Positions 51,027 through 59,780 of a stretch of 64,000 nucleotides of DNA are shown piece by piece. The stretch is taken from the NCBI GenBank assembly GCA_045811525.1, contig JBJMTV010000044.1, positions 1-64,000 on the forward strand, read 5' to 3'. The number at the start of each line of letters is the position of its first letter. Positions within the stretch are counted from its first letter, which is position 1. The notes below the pieces were generated by a model. The model did not search any database, had not been told where the DNA came from, and worked only from the letters and a program-made list of their open reading frames with translations. The position numbers were made by a program, and so were the translations under genes. The stretch comes from VAZQ01 sp045811525. Lineage in GTDB: Bacteria > Pseudomonadota > Alphaproteobacteria > Rhizobiales > Xanthobacteraceae.

Positions 51027-52448
51027 CTAAAGCCGAAAGGAAATGAACCACACGAGCGCGAGAATCGGGACGAGCACCACGACGGACCAGCCGATAAACC
51101 CGAAGAAGCTCGGCATCTTGATCCCGCGTTCACTGGCGATCGCGTAGACCATGAAATTGGGTGCGTTGCCGATATAGGTCATAGACCCCATGTAGACGGC
51201 GCCCATGGAGATCGCGGCCAAGGTTGGAGCGAGCGGCCCCATCAGCTCGTGAGCATCGCCTCCGGCGAGCTCAAAAAACACCAGATATGTCGGCGCGTTA
51301 TCCAAAAATGCTGAGAGCGTGCCGCACAACCAAAAATAGATCAGGGGCTCTGGCTCACCCTGGGGTGTGGTGACGGCCGCCAACAGTCCGGCGAACGGTC
51401 CGTTTGCTCCAGCATCGAGCGCGGCGATGACAGGTATGATGCACGTGAAAATGCCAGCGAACAGGATCGCCACCTCGACGATCGGCTCCCAAGTGAAGCC
51501 GTTCGCCTCCCGGTGCTCGTTGGGTGTGAGCAGGAGCGAGAGCATCGCGATAAAGAGCAGCGCTGCGTCGCGTACCAGGTTTTGCAGCTCGAGGGGGATG
51601 CCGTAGACGTTGAAAGTGATGCCCGGCTGCCAGGTGGCGGAGAGAAGGACGGCGGCCAGGATCGCCGCTATCAGCAGGAGGTTGATGCTGACGCTGATGC
51701 GCAGCGCCAGGGGCGGGCGTTTTTCACCGACCATCGTGACCAAGCGGTCGTTGCGGTAATGCCAGAGATCGATGAGAAAGAAAGTGGCCAAGGTCACGCC
51801 CGCGACCACGGCCGTTGGGTACCAAAGGTCGCGCAGGGGCCAGAAGAAGTCGACGCCGCGCAGAAATCCCATGAACAGCGGTGGGTCGCCCAAAGGCGAA
51901 AGCGCCCCGCCGATATTCGCGACGAGGAAAATGAAGAACACGACCACGTGCACATTGTGCAGTCGCGCAGCATTGGCGCGCAGCAGCGGCCGGATCAGGA
52001 TCATCGCCGCTCCCGTGGTGCCGACGATGCTGGCGATGCCAGTTCCGAATGCCAGGACCGCGCTGTTCACCACCGGCGTGCCGGGCAGGTTGCCGGTCAC
52101 CAGGATCCCGCCCGCTACGACATAGAGCGAGAACAGCAGGGCAATGAAGCTGAGATATTCCGTCAGCATGGTGTGCAGAAAAGCCGATGCGGCGGCTGGC
52201 ACCCCATAGAGCGCGGCCAAGGGAGCAACCGTGAGCGCGCCCCACATGAAGGCAAGCTTGCCGTAATGGCGGTGCCAAACGTGAGGGAACAGCAGCGGGC
52301 CGAGGGCGATGCTGAGCAGGATCCCGACGAACGGCAGGGTCCAGGGCCAGCGCAGGGCCGAGCCCTCGAATGCCGCAGCAGCGCTGGCCGGGCCCGCAGC
52401 GAGGACGAATGTTGCAGCGGCGAGTCCGCCGCAGAGGGATCGCTTCAT
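51027..52448 (-). CDS. Sodium:proton antiporter, NhaD/ArsB (ion transporter superfamily)
   Basis: A 473-residue inner-membrane transporter with about 12-13 transmembrane segments. Family features include LVANIGGALSPLGDPPLFMG and a second motif SAFLDNAPTYLVFFELAGGD, the two inverted half-repeats of NhaD/CitMHS carriers, plus GSMTYIGNAPNFMVYAIA. It likely exchanges Na+ for H+, but a related organic-acid carrier activity cannot be excluded. Confidence 0.88.
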   Translation of the reverse strand: MKRSLCGGLAAATFVLAAGPASAAAAFEGSALRWPWTLPFVGILLSIALGPLLFPHVWHRHYGKLAFMWGALTVAPLAALYGVPAAASAFLHTMLTEYLSFIALLFSLYVVAGGILVTGNLPGTPVVNSAVLAFGTGIASIVGTTGAAMILIRPLLRANAARLHNVHVVVFFIFLVANIGGALSPLGDPPLFMGFLRGVDFFWPLRDLWYPTAVVAGVTLATFFLIDLWHYRNDRLVTMVGEKRPPLALRISVSINLLLIAAILAAVLLSATWQPGITFNVYGIPLELQNLVRDAALLFIAMLSLLLTPNEHREANGFTWEPIVEVAILFAGIFTCIIPVIAALDAGANGPFAGLLAAVTTPQGEPEPLIYFWLCGTLSAFLDNAPTYLVFFELAGGDAHELMGPLAPTLAAISMGAVYMGSMTYIGNAPNFMVYAIASERGIKMPSFFGFIGWSVVVLVPILALVWFISFRL

Positions 52449-52599
52449 CGGCCTTGCAGACCCCGCTCGGCAGAAAGACGCGGCTTAGGCTCTAGGTCGC
52501 CCATGACTGTGCCGCTGCCATCGTCCCGGCCAAACGATCCAGCTGATTTCGGTCTCGCTGCCCGCCGCGAGCATGACTTCTCGAAGCATCACTGCGCTT

Positions 52600-55500
52600 T
52601 CAATGTGCCGCGTCCCAGTTTTCGGCGGCGTGCGCCTCTACCGCAAGCGGCACTTTTAACGAAAGCGCCGGGAGCGGCGCCTCCGCCATGACGTGGGTGA
52701 TGACGGGAAGTGTGGTTTCAACCTCCTCATCCGGCACCTCGAACACCAGCTCGTCGTGGACCTGCAGCAGCATTTGCGCGTTCAGCCGTTGCTTCGCGAG
52801 CGCCGCGTCCATACGCACCATCGCACGCCGAATGATGTCAGCAGCGCTGCCTTGCAGCCGCGCGTTGATCGCCGCCCGCTCATTGAACGAGCGGATGGAA
52901 GGATTGGGGTTGGCGATCTCAGGGTAGTGACACTTGCGCCCGAACAAAGTGAGCACGTAGCCCTGCTTCTTGGCGGTTGCCTTGGTCGCCTCGATGTATT
53001 CGCGAATGCCGGGAAAGCGCTCGAAATACTTCTTGATGTAGGCGCCGGCTTCCTCGCGGCCAATCCCGAGCTGATTGGCGAGGCCGAAGGCGGAGATTCC
53101 GTAGATGATCCCGAAGTTGATCGCCTTGGCACGACGGCGCACCTCGCCGGACATGCCCTTTACCGGCACCCCGAACATTTCCGACGCGGTCATGGCGTGT
53201 ATGTCGAGTTTCTCGCGGAACGCCTGTTGCAGCTGCGGAATCTCGGCAATCTCTGCCAGCAGGCGCAGCTCGATCTGTGAGTAGTCGGCGGAGACGAGCT
53301 TGTGCCGGGGAGTGGCGATGAAGGCGCGGCGAATTTTGCGCCCCTCCTCGGTGCGAATCGGGATGTTCTGCAGGTTCGGCTCCGACGAGGAGAGCCGGCC
53401 CGTGGGGGTGGCGGCGAGCGCGTAGCTCGTATGCACGCGTTGCGTCGAGGGATTCACGTATCCGGGCAATGCGTCCGTGTATGTGGACTTGAGCTTGGTG
53501 ACCTGCCGCCATTCAAGAATTCGCTGTGGCAGCGCGTGCCCCTGCTCGGCGAGCTCGTCCAGCACGCGTGCTCCGGTCGCCCACTGGCCGGTCTTGGTTT
53601 TCGTGCCACCGGCGAGGCCGAGCTTGCCGAACAGGATATCGCCCAACTGTTTCGGGCTGCCCGGATTGAGCGGTGCGCCCGCAAGCTCCTGAATATCTCC
53701 CTCCAGCGAGCCGGCACGTTGTGCGAAGTCGCCGGAGAGCCGCGCGAGCACGTTGGCGTCGATGGCTATGCCGCGTCGCTCCATGCGCGCCAGCACGGGC
53801 AGGAGCGGGCGCTCCAGGGTCTCGTAGATGGTCATCACCCGCTCAGGAGCGAGACGCGGCTTCAGCACCTGCCACAATCGCAAAGCCATGTCCGCTTTTT
53901 CGGCGGCATAGTGCGATGCACGTGCGACATCGATGCAGTCGAAGCCGATGCGTGACTTGCCGGATCCGGTGAGGCCGCCAACGTCGATTGTCGCGTGGCC
54001 CAGGTAGCGCTGCACGAGGGGTGCCAGCTCATGCGTGGAGCGGCCGGCATCAAGCACGTAAGAGAGGAGCATCGTGTCATCGGCCGGCGCCAGCTCGATC
54101 CCGCGCAACGCCAGGAGCTGGAGCGTGAACTTCAGGTCGTGGCCAATCTTGAGCAGGCCGGGGTTCTCGAACAGCGGTTTGAGCGCCGCGAGCGCTGCTC
54201 CCTCCTGCAGCTGGTCGGGGGCGAGCGGACCGGCAAACAAGCTGTCACTGCCCCGATCGCCGCCCTGGCGGTGCGAGAGGGGGATGTAGCAGGCTTCATT
54301 GGCAGCCACAGCCAGCGAGAGGCCACAAAGGGTCGCTCGCATCGGGTCGATGCTGGTGCTTTCCGCATTGACGGCGATTAGCCCGGTGTCGGCGGCGCGT
54401 GCGATCCATGCCTCAAGGCGCTCCAGGCTGCGCACCACCTCGTAGCGCGAGCGATCGACGGCGGCGCTACGCGCCGCTTCCAGTCGCGCGGCCGCGAGTG
54501 CTTGCGGGGTGAGCTCTTCGACCGTCCCCGCGGCCTCGCGTTGCACGGGCTTCATCCCGCCTCCGGTGAGCGGCAAGAGAGGCGTAGCGGGGGCTCGCGT
54601 GGGTGGCGTGATCTTCCGCTCAGGCGGGCCAGCTCCGCCAGCCTTGAGTCTCGCATCGGGATCGATCTCGCCCGCCTCGAGACTCGAGAACTCCGCCACC
54701 CGCCGTGTCAGCGTGGTGAATTCCATGGCGCGCAGGAACGCAATCAGGCGCTTGTAGTCGGGCTCGTGCACCGCCAACGCGGCGAGCGGCACGTCAAGCA
54801 CCACGTGGTCGTCCAGGGTGACGAGCCTCTTCGAGAGCCGCGCCTTCTCGGCGTTCTCAACCAAGGCCTGACGGCGCTTCTCTTGTTTGATCTCGGCCGC
54901 GCGTGCCAGCAAGGTCTCGAGGTCGCCGTATTCGCCGATCAGTTGCGCCGCAGTTTTCACGCCGATCCCGGGTACGCCCGGCACATTGTCTGTGGAATCG
55001 CCGATCAGCGCCTGCACCTCGACGACCTTCTCCGGTGGCACGCCGAACTTCTCGATGACCTCAAGGACGCCGATCTTGCGATCCTTCATGGTGTCGTACA
55101 TGACGACGCAGTCGCTCACGAGCTGCATCAAGTCCTTGTCGGATGCAACGATCGTGGCCTTGGCACCGGCTTCGCACGCCTCGCGGACATAAGTCGCAAT
55201 CAAATCGTCGGCCTCGAAACCCTGCTGCTCAAGGGAGGGAATATCGAAGGCGTGCACGGCTTCACGGATCAGCGAGAATTGCGGACGCAAGTCGTCCGGA
55301 GGCTCCGGACGATGCGCCTTGTAATCGGGATAGAGCTTGCTGCGGAAGGTACGCTCAGACTTGTCGAACACCACGGCCAGGTGAGTGGGGCGGTCCTCCG
55401 GTCTCATGTCGCGCAGAAGCTTCCACAACATGTTGCAGAAGCCGAGCACCGCATTCACCTGCAGTCCATCGGATTTGCGGTTGAGCGGCGGCAGCGCGTG

Positions 55501-55632
55501 ATAGGCGCGGAAGATGTAAGACGACCCGTCCACGAGGAACACGTGGTCGCCTTTCTGAGGTGCCTTTCCCGGGGGGCTAGGCACATCTGCGCCAGTGGCA
55601 GTGCTCACGGTCTGGGCGGTGTTGGCGGGCAT
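52600..55632 (-). CDS. polA: DNA polymerase I with degenerate 3'-5' exonuclease domain
   Basis: A 1010-residue polymerase for Okazaki fragment processing and repair. The 5' nuclease domain (residues about 28-320) is intact (LVDGSSYIFRAYHALPPLN, EADDLIA, SDKDLMQLV, GDSTDNVPGVPGIG). The polymerase domain has motif A (SADYSQIELRLLAEI), motif B (RRRAKAINFGIIYGISAFG) and motif C (LLQVHDELVFEV). In the middle 3'-5' exonuclease domain the DTE motif reads N422-A-E424, the KYD position reads KFT (T503) and the AED position reads AEK (K579), so three of four metal ligands are lost. Proofreading is probably absent. Confidence 0.96.
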   Translation of the reverse strand: MPANTAQTVSTATGADVPSPPGKAPQKGDHVFLVDGSSYIFRAYHALPPLNRKSDGLQVNAVLGFCNMLWKLLRDMRPEDRPTHLAVVFDKSERTFRSKLYPDYKAHRPEPPDDLRPQFSLIREAVHAFDIPSLEQQGFEADDLIATYVREACEAGAKATIVASDKDLMQLVSDCVVMYDTMKDRKIGVLEVIEKFGVPPEKVVEVQALIGDSTDNVPGVPGIGVKTAAQLIGEYGDLETLLARAAEIKQEKRRQALVENAEKARLSKRLVTLDDHVVLDVPLAALAVHEPDYKRLIAFLRAMEFTTLTRRVAEFSSLEAGEIDPDARLKAGGAGPPERKITPPTRAPATPLLPLTGGGMKPVQREAAGTVEELTPQALAAARLEAARSAAVDRSRYEVVRSLERLEAWIARAADTGLIAVNAESTSIDPMRATLCGLSLAVAANEACYIPLSHRQGGDRGSDSLFAGPLAPDQLQEGAALAALKPLFENPGLLKIGHDLKFTLQLLALRGIELAPADDTMLLSYVLDAGRSTHELAPLVQRYLGHATIDVGGLTGSGKSRIGFDCIDVARASHYAAEKADMALRLWQVLKPRLAPERVMTIYETLERPLLPVLARMERRGIAIDANVLARLSGDFAQRAGSLEGDIQELAGAPLNPGSPKQLGDILFGKLGLAGGTKTKTGQWATGARVLDELAEQGHALPQRILEWRQVTKLKSTYTDALPGYVNPSTQRVHTSYALAATPTGRLSSSEPNLQNIPIRTEEGRKIRRAFIATPRHKLVSADYSQIELRLLAEIAEIPQLQQAFREKLDIHAMTASEMFGVPVKGMSGEVRRRAKAINFGIIYGISAFGLANQLGIGREEAGAYIKKYFERFPGIREYIEATKATAKKQGYVLTLFGRKCHYPEIANPNPSIRSFNERAAINARLQGSAADIIRRAMVRMDAALAKQRLNAQMLLQVHDELVFEVPDEEVETTLPVITHVMAEAPLPALSLKVPLAVEAHAAENWDAAH

Positions 55633-55726
55633 GCGCCCGACTTATCACTTGCCCCGCGTGTTCGCCACCACGTGCGGGGGTGCCTGCATCATGCCTGGCT
55701 GGTGCACGGTTCTGTCTGCGTTCGTC

Positions 55727-55751
55727 GGAACCGGCGTCACACTCCGACATT
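55727..55751 (+). promoter_or_regulatory. EcfG-like promoter upstream of DUF4142 gene
   Basis: GGAAC (55727-55731), a 16-base spacer and CATT (55748-55751) differ from the EcfG consensus CGTT by one base. The element lies 46 bases before the ATG at 55798. Confidence 0.55.
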
Positions 55752-55797
55752 AGTCCGAAGAGCTGCCGACCCGGCAGCAATGCTGGAGGATTCACGC

Positions 55798-56343
55798 ATG
55801 AAAAGGATGCTGTTGGCCGGAGCCGTTTGCCTGGTCATGTCGGGCGGACTTCTGGCGCAGACGACGCCCCCGACGACGCCCGCACCAACTCCGGACCGCG
55901 GCGGAGCTCTGCACTCCGCTCCGTCCGGCCAGGAGTTCGTCACCAAAGTGGCTGTGAGTGATATGTTCGAGATAGAGTCAAGTCAGCTTGCGCTCTCCAA
56001 ACAGCCCGACCAGAGCACGAAGACGTTTGCTGACCGGATGGTCACGGATCACCAGAAGACGTCGAGCGAATTGAAGTCCCTCGTGCAGAGCGGCAAAGTG
56101 AAGGCCGATTTGCCGGCTAAGCTCGATGCAGAGCACCAGAAGATGCTGGATGAGTTGAAGGCCAAGAACGGCAACGATTTCGCTCAATCCTACCATCGCA
56201 TCCAAGTGAAGGCGCACGAGGACGCGGTCGCGCTGTTCACGGCTTACAGCACCAGCGGCGATATCGAGCCCCTCAAAGGCTGGGCCGCGACGACGTTGCC
56301 CCATCTGAAGGAGCATCTCAGTTTGGCTCAGAAACTCAAATAG
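55798..56343 (+). CDS. DUF4142 protein, exported
   Basis: A 181-residue periplasmic protein. The signal peptide is MKRMLLAGAVCLVMSGGLLA, followed by a Thr/Pro-rich linker (TTPPTTPAPTP). The DUF4142 helical domain has EFVTKVAVSDMFEIESSQLA, FADRMVTDHQKTSSELKSLV and FAQSYHRIQVKAHEDAVALF, a ferritin-like helical bundle without clear metal ligands. GGAGGA precedes ATG 55798. The family is often stress-induced in rhizobia; the upstream EcfG-like site agrees with that. Confidence 0.9.
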   Translation: MKRMLLAGAVCLVMSGGLLAQTTPPTTPAPTPDRGGALHSAPSGQEFVTKVAVSDMFEIESSQLALSKQPDQSTKTFADRMVTDHQKTSSELKSLVQSGKVKADLPAKLDAEHQKMLDELKAKNGNDFAQSYHRIQVKAHEDAVALFTAYSTSGDIEPLKGWAATTLPHLKEHLSLAQKLK

Positions 56344-56423
56344 CTGGAGCAACTCTGCTGAAATGGCGCGACCCCCAAGGTGGATGCGCCGACCCGGCTT
56401 CCCTTCTCTCCATGCATCGTCAT

Positions 56424-56451
56424 GCCCGCGCCGGGATCGCTTGGCGCGGGC
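56424..56451. terminator. 9-bp perfect hairpin downstream of DUF4142
   Basis: GCCCGCGCC (56424-56432) pairs with GGCGCGGGC (56443-56451) around a 10-base loop, in the gap between the convergent DUF4142 and NepR-like genes. The flanking CGTCATGCCCGCGCCGGGAT resembles palindromic intergenic repeats seen in Bradyrhizobiaceae. Confidence 0.45.
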
Positions 56452-56465
56452 CTCGACAGTACGGT

Positions 56466-56723
56466 TCAGCCGCGTGCGAGGTGCCTGGGCGTGGGACGAC
56501 GGCGCGGTCTGGCGAGAGCCCTGCGAGTCGTCCCGGCGGCGGAGCCTCTCATGGGACCTCCTGCCGTGATCTGGAGCAGCAACGCGAACAGCGCATGAGG
56601 CATCTGCTGTGGGGGCGCGTAGGCTTCCCGCAACGCTTTGCCCAGCTGTGTGGGGATGTCCAAAGCCGACGGTGCAGTAGCAACCGCACTCACAGAGCCG
56701 GAGTTTTGTTGACGAAAGCCCAT
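56466..56723 (-). CDS. Small NepR-like protein (putative anti-sigma factor)
   Basis: An 85-residue open reading frame from ATG 56723. Its centre reads IPTQLGKALREAYA then MPHALFALLLQI, resembling the two helices of NepR (pattern LG.kLR..Yd...P.P..l..LL..L), the anti-sigma factor of EcfG, with a linker about two residues shorter. The C-terminal tail is Arg/Pro-rich. An EcfG-type promoter lies 34-58 bases upstream. An in-frame GTG at 56750 would coincide with the predicted transcription start and is less likely. No ecfG or phyR gene is adjacent. The identification is tentative. Confidence 0.42.
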   Translation of the reverse strand: MGFRQQNSGSVSAVATAPSALDIPTQLGKALREAYAPPQQMPHALFALLLQITAGGPMRGSAAGTTRRALARPRRRPTPRHLARG

Positions 56724-56756
56724 CGATGGCCCCCCACAATAACCGTCCACTCTGTT

Positions 56757-56781
56757 AACAAGCGAACGTTCGCGGTGTTCC
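56757..56781 (-). promoter_or_regulatory. EcfG-like promoter upstream of NepR-like gene
   Basis: On the minus strand GGAAC (56781-56777), a 16-base spacer and TGTT (56760-56757) differ from GGAAC-N16-CGTT by one base. The predicted start of transcription would fall near 56750, leaving a leader of about 27 bases. Confidence 0.5.
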
Positions 56782-56856
56782 GGACGATCTCAAGAGAATT
56801 CGCTGCCGGTGCACGGGTCGGCGATTCCCATCTGCCAGCGTCGCGAGGCGAGGGCG

Positions 56857-58557
56857 TTACTTCAGCTGCCGGGTCGATGTCGTATCGATTTCAGTGCGGC
56901 GCAGCAGGTAATCGAGACCGCCGACCCGATACCAGCGATAGCCGTAGGCCTCGATGACCAGGGTATGTTTGCCGGCAGCATTTGCCTCGCTGTGATCCTC
57001 AGACAAGAGATTGATGAGCCGTTTGCCCTGCTCGTCATTCTCGCCTTCGAGCCCGACCGAGAACGTCACCTCGCGCGGCTTGGCGTCAAAGTTGTGCACG
57101 AACAGCACGGAGTTGTTGCGCCAATCATAGCGGATCACCAGCACCGCAGGATCCCGCGTCGCAATGACCGTGAAATCGCCCCAGCCAACCTCGGGGACCT
57201 CCTTGCGCATGCGGATGATCCGCTCCGTCCAATTCAACATCGAATCCGGATGGCGGCGCTGAATGGCCGCGTTGATGTGCTCATATCCATAGGGCCCACC
57301 TGAAATCACCGGCAGCACAGGTTTGTCGCTTTTTGTGAAGCCGCCGTTCGGCTCGTTCGACCATTGCATGGGCGTGCGCGCGCAGTTGCGCTCCGGGAGC
57401 TTGAGATCATCGCCCATGCCGATTTCATCGCCGTAACGGATGACCGGCGTCCCAGGTAACGTGAACATCACGCTGTAGGCGAGCTCCAGGCGCCGGCGGT
57501 CGCCGTCGAACATGGGTGCAAGCCGGCGGCGCACGCCACGCTCGTAAAGCTGCATGTCTGGGTCAGGGCCGAATGCGGAAAAGACGGTCTTGCGCTGCTG
57601 CTCGCTCAGCCGTCCGAGGTCGAGCTCGTCGTGGTTGCGCAGGAACATGCCCCATTGCGCCGTCGCCGGCCGCGGCTTCGTGGCTTTGAGGGCCTGCACC
57701 AACGGGCGCGTGTCGGCAGACGCAAGGGCGTAGAACAGGTTTTGATTCACCTGAAAATTGAACATCATATGCATTCGGTCGCCATCGCTGCCGAAATACT
57801 CGAGGTCGGTTTCCGGCAGCACGTTTGCCTCGGCGAGCACGATGCAATCACCTTGTCGCCATTGCAGAAATTCGCGGAATTCGCGGAGCATGTCATACTG
57901 CTCCTTGGACTTGCGAAGGTTGGGCCCCTTGGTCGAGATGATGAAAGGCACCGCATCCATGCGGAAGCCTGAGACCCCAAGCTGAATCCAAAACCCCATG
58001 ATCTTGAGAATTTCAGCCTGAACCGTCGGATTGGACGTGTTCAGGTCGGGCTGAAAATCATAGAAGCGGTGAAAGTACCAGGCCCGCGCCTCCTGATCGA
58101 AAGTCCAGGTCGATTTTTGCACGCCCGGGAAGACCATTCCCTTGTTGGCGTTCGGCGGTTTTGCTTTCGACCACACGTACCAGTCGCGATATTTGGAATT
58201 GGGGTCTTTGCGCGCTGCTTTGAACCATTGGTGCTCGTTCGATGTATGATTCACCACCAGATCAATGAGAACGCGAATACCGCGCTGCTTGGCGCCATGC
58301 GTGAACTCCACAAAATCCCCAATGGTGCCGTAACGCGGATCGACCCCGTAATAGTCCGACACATCGTAGCCGTCATCGCGGCATGGCGAGACCTGGAACG
58401 GCATGAGCCAGATGGCGGTCACACCGAGGCCGTGCAGGTAATCCAACCGGCGCGTCAAGCCGATGAAGTCACCGGTGCCATCGCCGTTCGAGTCCATGTA
58501 GGTCCCGACCGACAAGCAGTAGATCACCGCGTTCTTATACCAGAGGTCACTGATCAT
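56857..58557 (-). CDS. GH13 alpha-amylase family enzyme, trehalose synthase-like
   Basis: A 566-residue (beta/alpha)8 glycoside hydrolase of family 13, resembling trehalose synthase (maltose to trehalose isomerase). Conserved regions: DLVVNHTSNEHQWF, nucleophile Asp201 in GFRMDAVPFI, acid/base Glu243 in VLAEANVLPETD and the transition-state Asp in FLRNHDELDLGRL. RYGDEIGMGDDL and the C-terminal beta-sandwich (VLFVHNFDAKPREVTFSV) are also TreS-like. It could alternatively be an alpha-glucosidase. Trehalose production would fit the nearby stress genes. Confidence 0.87.
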   Translation of the reverse strand: MISDLWYKNAVIYCLSVGTYMDSNGDGTGDFIGLTRRLDYLHGLGVTAIWLMPFQVSPCRDDGYDVSDYYGVDPRYGTIGDFVEFTHGAKQRGIRVLIDLVVNHTSNEHQWFKAARKDPNSKYRDWYVWSKAKPPNANKGMVFPGVQKSTWTFDQEARAWYFHRFYDFQPDLNTSNPTVQAEILKIMGFWIQLGVSGFRMDAVPFIISTKGPNLRKSKEQYDMLREFREFLQWRQGDCIVLAEANVLPETDLEYFGSDGDRMHMMFNFQVNQNLFYALASADTRPLVQALKATKPRPATAQWGMFLRNHDELDLGRLSEQQRKTVFSAFGPDPDMQLYERGVRRRLAPMFDGDRRRLELAYSVMFTLPGTPVIRYGDEIGMGDDLKLPERNCARTPMQWSNEPNGGFTKSDKPVLPVISGGPYGYEHINAAIQRRHPDSMLNWTERIIRMRKEVPEVGWGDFTVIATRDPAVLVIRYDWRNNSVLFVHNFDAKPREVTFSVGLEGENDEQGKRLINLLSEDHSEANAAGKHTLVIEAYGYRWYRVGGLDYLLRRTEIDTTSTRQLK

Positions 58558-58627
58558 GTTCAGCTATGGCTGCCTTGATGTGCACAAGCTTCGCTCGGCA
58601 GAGCGAGTCTAGCACACGGGAGCCGTC

Positions 58628-58709
58628 GTAGCCCGGAGAAGCGCAGCCAAATCCGCGGGCGGCCTTTTTGATAGGGTGCCCGCATTCCGCTTCGCTTCAT
58701 GCGGGCTAC
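58628..58709. repeat. REP/BIME-like palindromic intergenic element
   Basis: GTAGCCCG (58628-58635) and CGGGCTAC (58702-58709) bound an 82-base imperfect inverted repeat; the arms GAAGCG(C/A)AGC and an internal GCGGG/CCCGC also match. The motif GTAGCCCG..GAAGCGNAGC is typical of dispersed palindromic repeats in Proteobacteria. It lies between two divergent genes. Confidence 0.6.
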
Positions 58710-58770
58710 GTTGCTACAACCCGTGCCATCTGCGCGCTCACGTGCCACATTAAAGACTGGAGCATTCCCG

Positions 58771-59742
58771 ATGTTGCGCTTGATACTCGCGGCCGTGATC
58801 GGCTTGTGCGCCACATCGAGCGGCATGGGGGTCGCGTCCGCTCAGATCTATCCGCAACGCGCCGTCAAGTTCATCCTGCCCTTTGGCCCGGCCGCCGGTG
58901 TCGACATCACCGCACGCTTGGTCGGTGACAAGCTTGCGGCCCGCTGGGGCAAGCCAGTCATTATCGAGAACCGCCCGGGCGGCGACGGCCTGGTTGCCAT
59001 CTCGGCCTTCACCAGCGCCAATGATGACCACACGCTTTTGTTCGTCCCGGCCTCGACCTTCACCGCGCATCCGTATGCGCACGAAAAGTTGCCTTACAAC
59101 GCCGACCGCGACCTTCTGCCCATTAGCAATGTCACGACCATTGTCATTGCCCTTTCGGTTCCGGAATCACTGAAAGTGAAAACGCTGGACGAGTTCATCG
59201 CGCTCGCCCGAGCCAAGCCCAATACGCTGAACGTCGCAGCCGCGGCGGGGAATTCCGACCTCATTCTCTCGGGCTTCATCAAGGGCCAGAGCTTACCGGT
59301 GGCGCGGGTGCCGTACCGGGACATCCAACAGGCACCCAACGACTTGGCGGAAGGGCGCATCCACCTGTTGATGTCATCCTACGCGACCATGCTCCCGCTC
59401 TTGCAGGCGGGAAGGCTCAGAGTGTTGGCGGTGACGAGCCGGAAACGGGTGGGGATCGCCGCCGACGTTCCAACCGTCAGTGAGGCAGGTTATCCCTATC
59501 TGGGCTTGGACAGTCTCATCGGCATCTACGGCCCGCGCGGTATGCCCAAGGAGTTGCGCGCAGCGATTGCCGCCGATCTTCGCAGCGTTGTCCAGGCCGA
59601 TCCGACTATCGCGAGTCGGCTGGCGGCGACGGGACAAGTCGTGGATCTGCGTGGCCCTGATGAATTCGCCGCCGGCATCAAGGAAATTCGCGACCAGCTC
59701 GCGTCCATCGCGCAAACGCTCGGAATCAAGGCTGGGCAGTAG
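58771..59742 (+). CDS. Tripartite tricarboxylate transporter substrate-binding protein (Bug/TctC family)
   Basis: A 323-residue periplasmic binding protein with signal peptide (MLRLILAAVIGLCATSSGMG, cleavage near ASAQ). Bug-family text: YPQRAVKFILPFGPAAGVDI, KPVIIENRPGGDGLVAISAF, GRIHLLMSSYATMLPLLQAG and DVPTVSEAGYPYLGLDSLIG. GGAG precedes ATG 58771 by eight bases. No TctA/TctB membrane genes are adjacent, as is common for the expanded Bug proteins. The ligand, usually a carboxylate, is unknown. Confidence 0.93.
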   Translation: MLRLILAAVIGLCATSSGMGVASAQIYPQRAVKFILPFGPAAGVDITARLVGDKLAARWGKPVIIENRPGGDGLVAISAFTSANDDHTLLFVPASTFTAHPYAHEKLPYNADRDLLPISNVTTIVIALSVPESLKVKTLDEFIALARAKPNTLNVAAAAGNSDLILSGFIKGQSLPVARVPYRDIQQAPNDLAEGRIHLLMSSYATMLPLLQAGRLRVLAVTSRKRVGIAADVPTVSEAGYPYLGLDSLIGIYGPRGMPKELRAAIAADLRSVVQADPTIASRLAATGQVVDLRGPDEFAAGIKEIRDQLASIAQTLGIKAGQ

Positions 59743-59780
59743 GTGGCCGGCTTCAACCGCTAATGCTTGCCATCGCGCAA

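Noticed and set aside
51513..52691. A 392-codon plus-strand frame antisense to the NhaD-type antiporter
   Set aside because: Composition typical of a GC-codon shadow and no domain; the antisense transporter is well supported.
54502..56343. A 613-codon plus-strand frame running antisense through polA
   Set aside because: Only its last 182 codons (from 55798, DUF4142) are real; the rest is a GC-rich shadow of polA with no recognisable family.
55978..56739. A 253-codon minus-strand frame antisense to DUF4142
   Set aside because: Cys/Arg-rich shadow with no family; the DUF4142 gene and the separate NepR-like frame explain the region better.
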